Notes: a model not told the origin generated them from the letters alone. DNA of 50,500 bases from Dyadobacter sp. CY356 (GCF_021440195.1 NZ_JAJTSZ010000014.1:1-50500); one strand, 5' to 3'. Numbered from the stretch's first letter, positions 36,736 to 46,340 are shown. A program made the numbers and translations.

Positions 36736-37233
36736 ATGTCCGTTACTTTCAAGTCTGCAATTCATCATCTTGAACACCTGGCAGGAACCAGGTATTTACT
36801 TGTTCCGGGAGAAATTGTAGAAAAGCTCGGAGGTTCATTTTCTATCCGGCTTTGGTGTACGGTCAATGAAAAAATAAAATGGCAATGCGGACTTGTTGCC
36901 CTGGGTACAGGAGATGCCTACATCAGTATTAACGCTCAGCGTATCAAACAGCTGAAAGCAAAAGCTGATGAAACGTTTGACGTGGCTCTGGAAGTAGACG
37001 ACAGTGAATATGGCCTGGAAGTACCGGAAGAGTTGAAAGAATTACTGGACCAGGATGATGAGGGAAACAGTCGTTTCAATCAGTTGGTTGCCGGTAAGCG
37101 CCGTTTTATTATTCGGCATATCACAGCAGTTAAAAGTAGTCAGCTCAGAATTGAACGCGCTGTGACATTAATTAAAAATCTGAAAAGGCTGCCAATAGGA
37201 AAAGAGGGTTTCAAAGAAATTTTGGGCAAATAA
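36736..37233 (+). CDS. DUF1905/YdeI-OmpD-associated family protein
   Basis: This 165-residue soluble protein has an N-terminal DUF1905 beta-barrel-like domain (GGSFSIRLWCTVNEKIKW, ALGTGDAYISINAQ) and a short C-terminal YdeI/OmpD-associated helix segment (GKRRFIIRHITAVKSSQL, then RAVTLIKNL). Members were linked to bacteriocin protection in some enterobacteria, but the function is not established. It begins 3 bp after the trehalase stop, so the two are co-translated. Nothing in the sequence ties it to trehalose. Confidence 0.75.
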   Translation: MSVTFKSAIHHLEHLAGTRYLLVPGEIVEKLGGSFSIRLWCTVNEKIKWQCGLVALGTGDAYISINAQRIKQLKAKADETFDVALEVDDSEYGLEVPEELKELLDQDDEGNSRFNQLVAGKRRFIIRHITAVKSSQLRIERAVTLIKNLKRLPIGKEGFKEILGK

Positions 37234-37362
37234 GCGTCAGACAGGATCAGGGCATAAATTATCTGATTTTAATATTAATCTTGAAAAATTCCATACACGA
37301 CTACGATTTATCGAAAAAAAAATTAATACCTTGGAATAAATTAACACCTCGCAACTAATTAC

Positions 37363-38151
37363 ATGAAACTTAATATATACCAAATAGACGCCTTTACCGA
37401 TCAGCTTTTCTCAGGAAACCCGGCTGCGGTAGTGCCGCTTGAAAGCTGGCTTCCTGATCACACGCTTCAAAGTATTGCAGCCGAGAATAATCTGGCTGAA
37501 ACTGCTTTTTACGTTCCTAATGAAAACGGTTTCCATATTCGCTGGTTTACACCTACTGTTGAAGTGGATCTATGCGGCCATGCAACAATGGCGGCGGGTT
37601 ATGTGATCTTCAATATTCAGGGTTATGAAGGAGATTTTATCAGGTTTGAATCACTGAGTGGTGAATTAACAGTTCATTGTAAAGACAATTGGCTGACGCT
37701 TAATTTCCCGGTTGACCCATATCACATTGCTGTTCCGCCGCCGGCATTAATGGAAGGTTTAAGTGATGCTTCGATTCTGGAAGTTTATAAAGGAAAAACG
37801 GATTATATGGTCGTGCTTGATACAGAGGCGGAAGTACGTGATCTGGATTTTGACATTATTGTACTTTCCACGATACCGGCACGCGGTATTATTGTAACGG
37901 CACCTGGTGACGAAGTTGATTTCGTTTCAAGGTTTTTTGCTCCGCAGTCGGGTGTTGATGAAGATCCTGTGACAGGTTCAGCACATACTACCCTGATTCC
38001 ATATTGGGCTGAGAAACTTTCTAAAACTGATCTTACTGCAAAACAACTTTCAAAACGCGGAGGTTACCTGAAATGTAATCTGGACGGTGAACGCGTTAAT
38101 ATTGGTGGGCAAGCCCGTCTTTATTTGAAAGGCGAAATTGAAACTGAATAA
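37363..38151 (+). CDS. PhzF-family isomerase
   Basis: This 262-residue cytoplasmic protein belongs to the PhzF/diaminopimelate-epimerase-like fold. The family motifs are YQIDAFTDQLFSGNPAAV at the N-terminus, the catalytic Glu in NNLAETAF, CGHATMAAGYV and DEDPVTGSAHTTLIPYW. Outside phenazine producers, PhzF-like proteins are common enzymes of unknown substrate. No phenazine genes are near, so phenazine synthesis is not implied. It is about 130 bp after the YdeI-like gene and ends in a strong terminator. Confidence 0.92.
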   Translation: MKLNIYQIDAFTDQLFSGNPAAVVPLESWLPDHTLQSIAAENNLAETAFYVPNENGFHIRWFTPTVEVDLCGHATMAAGYVIFNIQGYEGDFIRFESLSGELTVHCKDNWLTLNFPVDPYHIAVPPPALMEGLSDASILEVYKGKTDYMVVLDTEAEVRDLDFDIIVLSTIPARGIIVTAPGDEVDFVSRFFAPQSGVDEDPVTGSAHTTLIPYWAEKLSKTDLTAKQLSKRGGYLKCNLDGERVNIGGQARLYLKGEIETE

Positions 38152-38174
38152 TCAGATTTTATAAAATATTTAAG

Positions 38175-38211
38175 ATAGTCATTTATGGTCTGACAATCCA
38201 TAAATGACTAT
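38175..38211. terminator. Bidirectional terminator overlapping a stop codon
   Basis: A perfect 14-bp stem joins ATAGTCATTTATGG (38175-38188) to its complement (38198-38211) around a 9-nt loop. The EamA gene's TAG stop (38208-38210, minus strand) lies inside the stem. It separates convergent PhzF and EamA genes. Confidence 0.85.
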
Positions 38212-39089
38212 TTTGTTATATTCTGTAATTTGGATTTTTGTCCGGCATATAAACCAGCAATAACCAATACTGTTCCGATTACGGTATAAATCGTGACGGG
38301 TTCATCCATTAACCACCAGGCAAAGAAAAAGCCAAATAACGGACATAGAAATAACCATAAAGAAGCGCGGACCGTATCAAGCCGAAGCAGATAAAACCAG
38401 CATATTAAACCAGCCACAGACACTGCAAGACTTAACCATATTACAGAAGCCCAGAATGTCAGATCCCAAGTTGTTGCACCAAAATCACTAAATGAAACCG
38501 TAAAAGGAAATAAAAAAATACCTCCAAGCATTACCTGCCAGCCATTAATCAGCAGATTCGGTAATTCCCATTTTACACTCGCGTAGTAAACACTGGCGGC
38601 AGAAACAGCCACCATACTGATCAAAAGCAGCGAAATACCTGTTAAGGTTGTAAAGCTGTTTTGTAATAAAGGATAAGTTGCAACGGCCACACCCGCCATA
38701 CCCAGTACAATTCCCATCCATTCTGCTTTTGCCGGTTTTCGGCCGAGCCACCAGGCAGATAACAAAACAATGATCAGTGGATTTGTAGAAACTGCAAGAC
38801 TTCCAATTCCGGCGGCGGTATATTTCATCGCACACACGTACAAGCCCAGATACAGCGTTGTATTCATAAATCCGAATAAGGCAAGCTGTTTAAATTCGTT
38901 TCGATCTGGAAGGCGAAATGTCGGATCTTTTTTAAAACCGTAAGAAAAACCGAGCAGCAATATACCTGCAATAAAAAAACGAACGTTTGCTAATATCAAA
39001 GGAGAAGCAGACTGAACACCAAACTTGGTTGCGACCGAAGCAGAGGCCCACAGAATGGAAAAGACAAGACCAATTAGAATATTTTTCAC
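38208..39089 (-). CDS. EamA/DMT-family transporter
   Basis: This protein of about 293 residues has ten hydrophobic segments in two EamA halves, as in drug/metabolite exporters. The first half shows ILWASASVATKFG and the conserved AAGIGSLAVSTNPLI stretch; the second ends in the PLFGFFFAWWLMDEPVT segment typical of EamA repeat 2. Substrates of such permeases range from amino acids to metabolites and are not predictable. The start was placed at GTG 39089 to give MKNILIGL; a TTG at 39101 is also possible. There is no ATG nearby. It is divergent from the OmpA-family gene with a gap of only about 70 bp. Confidence 0.88.
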   Translation of the reverse strand: MKNILIGLVFSILWASASVATKFGVQSASPLILANVRFFIAGILLLGFSYGFKKDPTFRLPDRNEFKQLALFGFMNTTLYLGLYVCAMKYTAAGIGSLAVSTNPLIIVLLSAWWLGRKPAKAEWMGIVLGMAGVAVATYPLLQNSFTTLTGISLLLISMVAVSAASVYYASVKWELPNLLINGWQVMLGGIFLFPFTVSFSDFGATTWDLTFWASVIWLSLAVSVAGLICWFYLLRLDTVRASLWLFLCPLFGFFFAWWLMDEPVTIYTVIGTVLVIAGLYAGQKSKLQNITK

Positions 39090-39162
39090 TTCACAACACA
39101 ATTATGTTTCAAAAATACAAGATGCATTTCGGCTTCAATCTCTCTTTTTTATATTTTTGAAG

Positions 39163-40572
39163 ATGATTAGTAAAAAAAACACGAAATGGCTTTTTGTAAT
39201 TCTTCTTATCACCCAATATTACAATTCTGCTTTTTCACAAACCCAATGGACATACGATTTCAATAATGGCCTTTCTCCAATGGAAAAAGGTGGTCCGGTT
39301 TTGCATAAATTGGGGCAATCCGGGCAATTGATCAAGGAAAAAGTACCCGGAAGCGGAGAAAAAGGTGTTCCAGAAATTATCCGGACAGTATATCAATTTG
39401 AAAAAAATACGGGTTTACAATTCGACAACAAAGAGGCAAATGGATTTTTGAACAAATCCTTTACTGTTGAAATTTATTTCAAACTGAATGAACTTGACAG
39501 CTGGAAGAGAGTTCTGGATTTCAAAAACCGTAAAAGTGATTATGGCAGCTACATTTATGATGGCAAACTGAATTTCTACGATTTTGCCATAGGCGAAAAA
39601 GCACCGGTCAAAGCCAATCAATACATTCATTACGTATATTCCCGCGACTTTGAGACCAAAGCCATTAAAATGTATGTGAACGGTATTTCAAAAGTTGAAT
39701 TCAAAGATCCCGGCACAGAAGGCGTCCTGGATAATGATCAGGTCCTGAATTTCTTCCAGGATGATCTGGTTGCAAATCATGAGGCAAGTGCCGGTTCGGT
39801 GGCACTGATCCGGGTATATGACAGAGTCATGACACCCGTATTTGTCAGGAGAAGTTATCAGACAATTAGCCGGGCACCGAAAGAGGTAGTAGCTGAAGTT
39901 GAAGCAGTAAAAGAAGAATCGAAGCCGGTTGAGAAGGCAACTCCCGTGATCAATACCAGTCTTGTGCAGGTTACCGGAAAAGTGTTTGAAGGAAAAAATC
40001 TTGCTGCTGTTGAGAATGCAGATGTTTCTGTTCGTAAAACCAATAATGATTCGCTGGTTGCACAAAGCAAAGTTCATAATGGCTCCTATGCTTTTCAGTT
40101 AAAACCACATGAATCCTACAAAATTTCTGTAAAAGCACAAGGTTATCAAACCAAGGTTATTCCGGTAAGAACTACGAACCGGGCCACAGAAGTTAAGTCC
40201 TTAATAAGCCTGAGCCCTGAGACATTTGATAGGCCGCTGGCGACATTATTGTTTACCCAAAGTACAGAAACATTGGAAAGCCCTGCAAAAACACAGCTTG
40301 ACTCACTCGTTTCCTATTTTCAAAAAAGAACAGACCTGAAAATTATGCTGAAGGGACACACAGATAACATCGGCGATTTTGATAAAAATCTTTTGCTTTC
40401 AACGCAGAGGGTACTGGTAGTAAAAAATTATTTCCTTGAAAAAGGAATTTCAAATGAAAGAATTCAGGGCATAGGTTATGGCTCGACAAGGCCAACTCAG
40501 AAAAATCAAACAGAGGAACTAAGGAAATTGAACCGGCGGGTGGAAGTTTGGGCAGAGCCTCTAAAAAGATAA
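39163..40572 (+). CDS. LamG-like, carboxypeptidase-like and OmpA domain protein
   Basis: This 469-residue outer-membrane-associated protein combines three domains. After a signal peptide (YYNSAFSQ), a concanavalin/LamG-like sandwich spans about 25-225 (SFTVEIYFKLNEL, KMYVNGISK). A Glu/Lys-rich linker precedes a carboxypeptidase-regulatory-like domain at about 265-345 (VTGKVFEGKNLAAVENADV). The C-terminal OmpA domain (about 355-469) has LKGHTDNIGDFDKNLLLSTQ and NRRVEVW, which bind peptidoglycan. ATG 39163 was chosen because upstream codons do not look like coding sequence and would precede the signal peptide. It may connect a surface ligand to the cell wall; the ligand is unknown. Confidence 0.88.
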   Translation: MISKKNTKWLFVILLITQYYNSAFSQTQWTYDFNNGLSPMEKGGPVLHKLGQSGQLIKEKVPGSGEKGVPEIIRTVYQFEKNTGLQFDNKEANGFLNKSFTVEIYFKLNELDSWKRVLDFKNRKSDYGSYIYDGKLNFYDFAIGEKAPVKANQYIHYVYSRDFETKAIKMYVNGISKVEFKDPGTEGVLDNDQVLNFFQDDLVANHEASAGSVALIRVYDRVMTPVFVRRSYQTISRAPKEVVAEVEAVKEESKPVEKATPVINTSLVQVTGKVFEGKNLAAVENADVSVRKTNNDSLVAQSKVHNGSYAFQLKPHESYKISVKAQGYQTKVIPVRTTNRATEVKSLISLSPETFDRPLATLLFTQSTETLESPAKTQLDSLVSYFQKRTDLKIMLKGHTDNIGDFDKNLLLSTQRVLVVKNYFLEKGISNERIQGIGYGSTRPTQKNQTEELRKLNRRVEVWAEPLKR

Positions 40573-40597
40573 AGCCATCTCATAAAGACGGCTTTAT
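40569..40597 (+). terminator. Weak hairpin after the OmpA-family gene
   Basis: ATAAAGCC (40569-40576) pairs with GGCTTTAT (40590-40597), with the TAA stop codon inside the stem. No strong T-run follows, so termination is plausible but not certain. Confidence 0.5.
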
Positions 40598-41266
40598 ACT
40601 GACTATTCCTAAACCCTTAACCTTTTCTTATCTTTATATTTATCTGAATAACAGAATATTAATCAAAACCGTTACCCAAATTAAATTATTTTTTCAATCT
40701 ACATTATAAAGGCGTCTTTTCAACTCACAAACCTTCAAGTGACACCACTTTAATTCTTTTATTCCAATCAATAATCCGATCACCAAGTTTAAAAGAATCC
40801 TTTATTTGACGGCATTATTAGACAAAGTCACATACACATCAATAATACTCCAATTTTTTTAAATTAAACCAGGTATACATTGACAATATACGAAGCAAAT
40901 CGAATTTCAGTTCAAAGTTATGTAAATATGCCTCAAATTATTATCAAGAGGCTTTAAAACTTTAAAAACCGGCAATATTAAATCCTTAATGAAGTTCGAA
41001 TAAATAATTAACAGCCCGAAACTTCATGGATTTATTCAATTCTTACCGCTGTAAACCGATATACAAATATCACAATAAATTTTGATATTACAAATAATAT
41101 TAAATCAACAAAACAAAATATTGTTTGGAATAATCAATTAAAAAAATATTCTACTGCGTCATTTTTAGCACTTTATGAAACAATAAATAGAATATTATTT
41201 TATGCCAAACTAAAAAACCAAATAAAGTAGATTCTTAAAATATTTATATATCTTTAAAAAGTACAA
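40598..41266. other. AT-rich intergenic desert
   Basis: About 670 bp between the 3' ends of two convergent genes hold no supported gene. The DNA is very AT-rich, with frequent stops in all frames. A weak hairpin joins ATGAAGTT and AACTTCAT near 40990-41025. Convergent genes need no promoter here, so the length is unexplained. It may contain a decayed gene or an RNA. Confidence 0.6.
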
Positions 41267-41827
41267 TCATTGATTATAATTATTCATCGCAAACTGTATC
41301 CCCAAAGTACAAAAGGAAATAACCATATCTCCGGCAGTATCCAGAAAAATCGGCAATTCATCCATTTCTTCCTTGGAAAATGCTTTTAATACATAATCTA
41401 CTTGCCTTCCGCGCGGAAAATTATTTCCAATCCCAAATCGCAGCCTGGGATATTCAGAACTAGCCAGGACTTCCTCGATATTTCTTAAACCATTATGTCC
41501 CCCGTGGCTTCCTTTTGGTTTGATACGTAATATTCCAAATGGCAATTGCAATTCGTCAACAATTACCAGAAGATTTTCCTTTGGTATTTTATATTGATCC
41601 ATGTAATACCGGATCGCTTTACCGCTCAAATTCATGAAAGTAGTCGGCTTGATGAAATAGAACTGCCGCCCCTTATGTTTCCATTCCGCCACGAACGCCA
41701 GTTTTTCAAAGGAAAACTTAAAATCATTTTGAGCAGCAAGCCTGTCAAGCACCATGAAGCCAATGTTGTGCCGTGTGAAAGCATATTCAGGACCAATATT
41801 TCCAAGTCCTGCTATCAGGTATTTCAT
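41267..41827 (-). CDS. pth: Peptidyl-tRNA hydrolase
   Basis: This enzyme recycles peptidyl-tRNA released from stalled ribosomes. The 186-residue protein shows the family motifs: YLIAGLGNIGPEYAFTRHN with the catalytic His (residue 20), FIKPTTFMNLSG with the conserved Asn, DELQLPFG, and GSHGGHNGLRN. The catalytic-pair Asp is kept in VIVDELQLP, where most homologues have DDL, a conservative difference. Length is normal. The ATG at 41827 fits. There is no ribosomal or 50S L25 gene next to it, as is common in other phyla. It seems to be monocistronic. Confidence 0.95.
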   Translation of the reverse strand: MKYLIAGLGNIGPEYAFTRHNIGFMVLDRLAAQNDFKFSFEKLAFVAEWKHKGRQFYFIKPTTFMNLSGKAIRYYMDQYKIPKENLLVIVDELQLPFGILRIKPKGSHGGHNGLRNIEEVLASSEYPRLRFGIGNNFPRGRQVDYVLKAFSKEEMDELPIFLDTAGDMVISFCTLGIQFAMNNYNQ

Positions 41828-42118
41828 TATTGTTTTATTAAATTATTATGATCTGAGGAAAAATGAAAAACTATGCGACAGATCGTTATTTTTATTGACA
41901 GTTTCCTGATATTCTAAAAGTCAGAAAAGCAGAATTATTTTTCAAAATTAATTGAATAAGAAATAGGAACGAAATAACTTATCCGATGACAGCTTTTAAA
42001 GGTTGAAAGACAAAGATTATCTTCCGATTCTTAGCCCACATGATACATATTGCTTCGAAAAGTTTTACATTTCACAATTGTGAGCTTAATTTAGGCTTAA
42101 ATTCAGTAAAATTACAAG

Positions 42119-42658
42119 ATGTCCATTAAACGACTAATTTTAAGCAGCCCTCTGTTAGAGATCATGACCAGCCGGTTATGCCAGGAACTTATTGAAAATC
42201 ACCAGGATTTTGACAATTCAGTTATCATGGGCCTCCAGCCCAGAGGAATTTTCTTTGCAGAACGTGTTGTTGCTGAATTAAGAGAAAGGACAGGAAAAAA
42301 TATTCTCCTGGGTCATCTTGATGCCACGTTTTACAGAGATGATTTTCGCCGCCGCGACTCCCCGCTCCTTCCAAATAAAACAAATGTTCCGTTTTTAATC
42401 GAGGGCAAACGTGTCATCCTTATCGACGATGTTCTTGCCAGCGGACGAATGGTACGCGCCGCACTGGATGCAATGACAGCATTTGGCCGCCCGAAAATGG
42501 TTGAACTTATGGTTTTAATAGATCGTCGCTATAACCGGGAATTACCTATTGAGCCGGATTACGTCGGCATGAAAGTCAGTACTGTCGAAACCCAGCGCGT
42601 CCAGGTTGAATGGAAAGAACAAGGTTTCGAAGCTGATCATATTTGGATGGTTGATTAA
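42119..42658 (+). CDS. pyrR: PyrR-like phosphoribosyltransferase
   Basis: This 179-residue protein is of the PyrR type, a uracil phosphoribosyltransferase and, in Firmicutes, an RNA-binding regulator of pyrimidine genes. It has the PRPP-binding motif LIDDVLASGRMVRAALDAM and VLIDRRYNRELPI, plus the N-terminal LQPRGIFFAERV. No pyrimidine gene or attenuator hairpin adjoins, so a regulatory role here is not shown. The ATG at 42119 follows about 290 bp of AT-rich leader DNA with no clear gene. Its 3' end runs into a long inverted repeat. Confidence 0.9.
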   Translation: MSIKRLILSSPLLEIMTSRLCQELIENHQDFDNSVIMGLQPRGIFFAERVVAELRERTGKNILLGHLDATFYRDDFRRRDSPLLPNKTNVPFLIEGKRVILIDDVLASGRMVRAALDAMTAFGRPKMVELMVLIDRRYNRELPIEPDYVGMKVSTVETQRVQVEWKEQGFEADHIWMVD

Positions 42659-42661
42659 TTT

Positions 42662-42846
42662 TTAATGGTTAATTGTTAAGGGTTAATGGTTAGCACGTAG
42701 CCAAATACTTGCTGCTGGATCTTTATATTCATTTAAGATCTCACTTAAAAATTTTTATCCTTTTGAAAATGAAGCAATAATTGTTAAAGTACGTGCTTGC
42801 AAACACATTAACCCTTAACCATTAATCCTTAACAATTAACCATTAA
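42662..42846. repeat. 31-nt inverted repeat flanking a 123-nt centre
   Basis: The arms 42662-42692 and 42816-42846 are inverted copies with one mismatch, built of TTAATGGTTAATTGTTAA-type words. A second short pair, GCACGTA and TACGTGC, lies just inside. The centre is not coding. The right arm supplies the TAA stop (42843-42845, minus strand) of the convergent gene. The same word family occurs at the pgk 3' end (6120-6183). It may act as a terminator for both convergent genes. Confidence 0.85.
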
Positions 42847-44399
42847 TCCCTCGGTACATTGTTGCTTTCGCGGTTCTCGGCCTTTTCAATTCCTTCTGTT
42901 TTGTAGGTTAGTTTGTTGATATAGAAAACTTCCCGGCCCAATCCTACTGTTGAAGGTCCGACGCGCTGCATGCCGTAGGCCAGAAAATACTGACCATACC
43001 ATGGCGCCAGATAGGCATTTTCGTTTGTCAGAACTTTTTCAGACTGCGACTTTGCCGTTATTTCAAATTTTTCATTTTCTACGACAACCTTGCTTCTATT
43101 GATAACTTCGGTATGAATATTTCCATCCTGGGGATACGCCAGTATAAAATAGTCGTTGACAGGCGTGAGCTGCACCATTTCCTGTAACTCAAAACTGTTG
43201 AGATCTTTTATGGGAATACAATTATCCCATTTAAATTTCCCATTGCGGTCAAATCCGCACACAATGGCGTGTGTGTAACGATAGCCTTCTATACTCCGGC
43301 CAGAATAAGGTCTGTTTATTCCGTTGGTCACAATTGGCGTTCCTGCCCGCTGGTTGGGATAATAAACTTCTGCAACCAATACAATTTCATCATCCGTCTG
43401 GATCAATTCATGCACGAGGAGCCGATAACGGAAACGATTTTCTTTGCCAAGACTTTTACGTTTTCCAATACGTTCCATCACACGCTGACGGCGCTTGGGT
43501 TTCATAAAATTGAAAAAATTCTGAAGTTCAGAAAATTCAATAAATTCGGGACTATCCGGCTCGTTATCTTTCACATGTGTAATGTATAAACCTTGCGAAT
43601 AAGGTGTACAACCAACAGAATAATTCCCGATCAGATAGGAGTCATCCTGATTTAATGGGACAATCTGTCCGGAAATAAAACTGTTTTTCGGGTCGCTTAA
43701 AGTCGTTTTCTTTACAAGTCTGCCTTCGTATGAATATGTTTTTATTTCAAAAACACAGTTCTTCTTACGATATGCATATGTAATCACGTTGATGATCCCA
43801 TCCTGTTCGTTGATATCAACATTATTCAGCTCCGTATTTTTTTCATACAATCCAGGCAAAACTTTGCTGGTGTGATCAAAAAAGGAATGTACCACGACAA
43901 CTGGCCGTGAGCGATGATATCCGGCTATAATGGCCTTACTGCCAATGACTTTGAACTGATGCACATCAATTCCGGAAAGAAGATCGCCTTTGAAAGTTTC
44001 AATAGCCCCATCGTTAAAGTTCATTTGAATAAACAGGAAATGATCTGTATCCGGCTGGGCAAAAAGCCAGTAACCATGATCTCTTCCCTGATGCGCCATA
44101 ACCGGCGTATAGCGGTTGTCAAGCTTGTAACTAACTCTCCAAAGTGGATTTAAGGAGATATCATATTTCGTAAATTCCCAGGTTTCGTTACGGTTTCCTA
44201 TAAAATCATCCCCGCGTACAAGAGAAATCAGCCCTCCGTTCCCCAGAGTAAAAACCTCAAAAACCTCCGAACGGGAAGAACTTGTAGGAATTTCAAGACG
44301 ATCAGATTGTTCTAATTGTGCCCAAACCCTGGAGGGTAAGGCCAGACAAAATTGTATGATCAGACAACTTTGAATCACAAATAGTAAATGGTTCTTCAT
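42843..44399 (-). CDS. Secreted protein of unknown function
   Basis: I do not recognise this 518-residue protein. It has a signal peptide (CLALPSRVWAQ) and no membrane segment after it. The body is made of short repeating beta-rich stretches of the form FxxFTLGNGGLISLVRG, DHFLFIQMNFNDGAIETF and AIIAGYHRSRPVVVV, with strands spaced as in beta-propellers. No catalytic motif or lipobox is evident. It ends in a Ser/Asn/Glu-rich tail. It is monocistronic and divergent from argS. It could be a WD-like or kelch-like surface protein, but that is only a guess from strand spacing. Confidence 0.7.
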   Translation of the reverse strand: MKNHLLFVIQSCLIIQFCLALPSRVWAQLEQSDRLEIPTSSSRSEVFEVFTLGNGGLISLVRGDDFIGNRNETWEFTKYDISLNPLWRVSYKLDNRYTPVMAHQGRDHGYWLFAQPDTDHFLFIQMNFNDGAIETFKGDLLSGIDVHQFKVIGSKAIIAGYHRSRPVVVVHSFFDHTSKVLPGLYEKNTELNNVDINEQDGIINVITYAYRKKNCVFEIKTYSYEGRLVKKTTLSDPKNSFISGQIVPLNQDDSYLIGNYSVGCTPYSQGLYITHVKDNEPDSPEFIEFSELQNFFNFMKPKRRQRVMERIGKRKSLGKENRFRYRLLVHELIQTDDEIVLVAEVYYPNQRAGTPIVTNGINRPYSGRSIEGYRYTHAIVCGFDRNGKFKWDNCIPIKDLNSFELQEMVQLTPVNDYFILAYPQDGNIHTEVINRSKVVVENEKFEITAKSQSEKVLTNENAYLAPWYGQYFLAYGMQRVGPSTVGLGREVFYINKLTYKTEGIEKAENRESNNVPRD

Positions 44400-44561
44400 A
44401 AGTTCTTAGTCCGGGGTGTAAGTCTGTTCAATATTTACCCTAATTTTGCATCATAAGGATAACATATCATTAATATATAAATATTTTTATTCAAATAAAA
44501 ACTTAGATGATTGTTATGTTGATTTTGATTAACAATCTGAAATACTATAAAAACAATATTC

Positions 44562-46340
44562 ATGACGATTGAAGCCATACTGAAAGCGGACATTCAAAAA
44601 GCGATCCAGAAGAATTTTGATATCCACGTCGAGGATATCCTTTTGCAGCCTACAAAAAAAGAATTTGAAGGATTTTACACCTTTGTAACATTTGCGTTAA
44701 CCAAGGCTACACGCCGCTCGCCGGTTGAAATCGGACAGATTATTGCGGCTGATCTGGAAGCAAATTCTTCAATAGTTGATAGCTGTAATGTCGTTCAGGG
44801 ATTTTTGAATATCAGTCTTAACGATAAAACCTGGCTGGAATTATTCAGTGGAATTGTCTCTGACGCCGATTATGGAGATGCTCCGGCAAACGGAAAGTCT
44901 GTGATGATCGAATTTTCGTCTCCGAACACCAACAAACCGCTCCATTTAGGCCATTTACGCAACGACTTTCTGGGCGATTCACTTTCCAGAATTTTGAAAG
45001 CCTGCGGATATGATGTTGTAAAAACCTGTCTGGTTAACGACCGTGGAATCCATATCTGCAAATCCATGCTCGCTTACCGAGAACTGGCAAATGGAGAAAC
45101 ACCAGAGTCATCAGGTTTGAAAGGAGATCACCTTGCAGGAAAATACTATGTTCTTTTTGATAAAGAGTATAAAAAGCAAATTGGTGAGCTTGTAGAAAAC
45201 GGCATGACTGCGGAAGAAGCAGCCAAAAAAGCACCATGGATTCTGGAAGCGCAAAAATTGCTTTTGTTATGGGAACAAGGTGATGAAGAAACGGTTGCGC
45301 TTTGGAAAAAGATGAACAACTGGGTTTATGATGGTTTTAATCAGACCTATAATCAGATTGGTGTAAGTTTCGATAAAACTTATTATGAGTCAAATACTTA
45401 CGTTTTAGGAAAAGATATTATTGAAGACGGTCTGCAAAAAGGAGTATTCTTCAAAAAACCTGATAATTCTGTCTGGATCGATTTATCAGCAGAAGGTTTG
45501 GATGAAAAACTGGTTTTGCGTGGCGATGGAACTTCTGTTTACATTACACAGGACATTGGTACTACGGAATTAAAATTCGCAGATTTCCACAATGACCGTT
45601 ATTTATGGGTAGTTGGTAATGAGCAGGATTATCATTTCAATGTTCTGTTTGCGATTTTGAAAAGATTGGGCCGTCCTTATGCTGAGGGTTGCTATCATAT
45701 CAGTTATGGAATGGTGGATCTTCCATCCGGGAAAATGAAATCGCGTGAAGGTACGGTTGTGGATGCAGATGATCTTGTAAACCAGATGATCGAAACCGCT
45801 GCCAGCCGTACGCAGGAACTGGGAAAAATTGATGATTTTGAAAGCGAAGAGGCGACTGCTTTGTACCATACACTGGCACTCGGAGCCTTGAAATATTATC
45901 TTTTAAAAGTGGATCCTAAGAAAAGAATGCTTTTCAATCCCGAAGAATCCATTGATTTCCAGGGACATACAGGACCATTCATTCAATATACCTATACTCG
46001 GATGCGTTCTATCATGAGAAAGGCGGAACAATCCGGAATTGAAATTCAATTACCACCGGCAAATTACGAATTGCATCAGGTTGAGCGTGAACTGATCTAT
46101 ACTTTATCACAATTCCCCTTGCGTGTTGAGGCTGCCGGTAATGAATTTGCGCCATCCGTTGTATCGTTTTATATGTATGAACTGGCCAAAGTTTACAACC
46201 AGTTTTATGCAGAAGTATCTATTTTTGCCGATAGTGACCCGGTGGCCGTTAAGTTCCGTATCGCTTTGTCAAAAGTAGTTTCAGAAACGATTCATAAAGG
46301 TTTAGGGTTGTTAGGAATAAATGTACCTGAAAGAATGTAA
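44562..46340 (+). CDS. argS: Arginyl-tRNA synthetase
   Basis: This enzyme charges tRNA-Arg in the cytoplasm. The 592-residue class I synthetase has the N-terminal additional domain (about 1-100), the HIGH-type HLGHLRNDFLGD in SSPNTNKPLHLGH, GMVDLPSGKMKSREG with the KMSKS-like loop, and a C-terminal anticodon-binding helical domain (LIYTLSQFPLRVEAA, VYNQFYAEV). Length and motif order are normal. The ATG at 44562 was chosen as the start of the additional domain. It appears monocistronic; the next gene begins about 100 bp later. Confidence 0.97.
   Translation: MTIEAILKADIQKAIQKNFDIHVEDILLQPTKKEFEGFYTFVTFALTKATRRSPVEIGQIIAADLEANSSIVDSCNVVQGFLNISLNDKTWLELFSGIVSDADYGDAPANGKSVMIEFSSPNTNKPLHLGHLRNDFLGDSLSRILKACGYDVVKTCLVNDRGIHICKSMLAYRELANGETPESSGLKGDHLAGKYYVLFDKEYKKQIGELVENGMTAEEAAKKAPWILEAQKLLLLWEQGDEETVALWKKMNNWVYDGFNQTYNQIGVSFDKTYYESNTYVLGKDIIEDGLQKGVFFKKPDNSVWIDLSAEGLDEKLVLRGDGTSVYITQDIGTTELKFADFHNDRYLWVVGNEQDYHFNVLFAILKRLGRPYAEGCYHISYGMVDLPSGKMKSREGTVVDADDLVNQMIETAASRTQELGKIDDFESEEATALYHTLALGALKYYLLKVDPKKRMLFNPEESIDFQGHTGPFIQYTYTRMRSIMRKAEQSGIEIQLPPANYELHQVERELIYTLSQFPLRVEAAGNEFAPSVVSFYMYELAKVYNQFYAEVSIFADSDPVAVKFRIALSKVVSETIHKGLGLLGINVPERM

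Noticed and set aside
37363..38151. Phenazine biosynthesis locus suggested by the PhzF-like gene
   Set aside because: No other phz gene is present. PhzF-like isomerases are widespread outside phenazine producers.
42119..42658. PyrR attenuation system
   Set aside because: No pyrimidine biosynthesis gene or anti-terminator structure was seen nearby, so only the protein is annotated.
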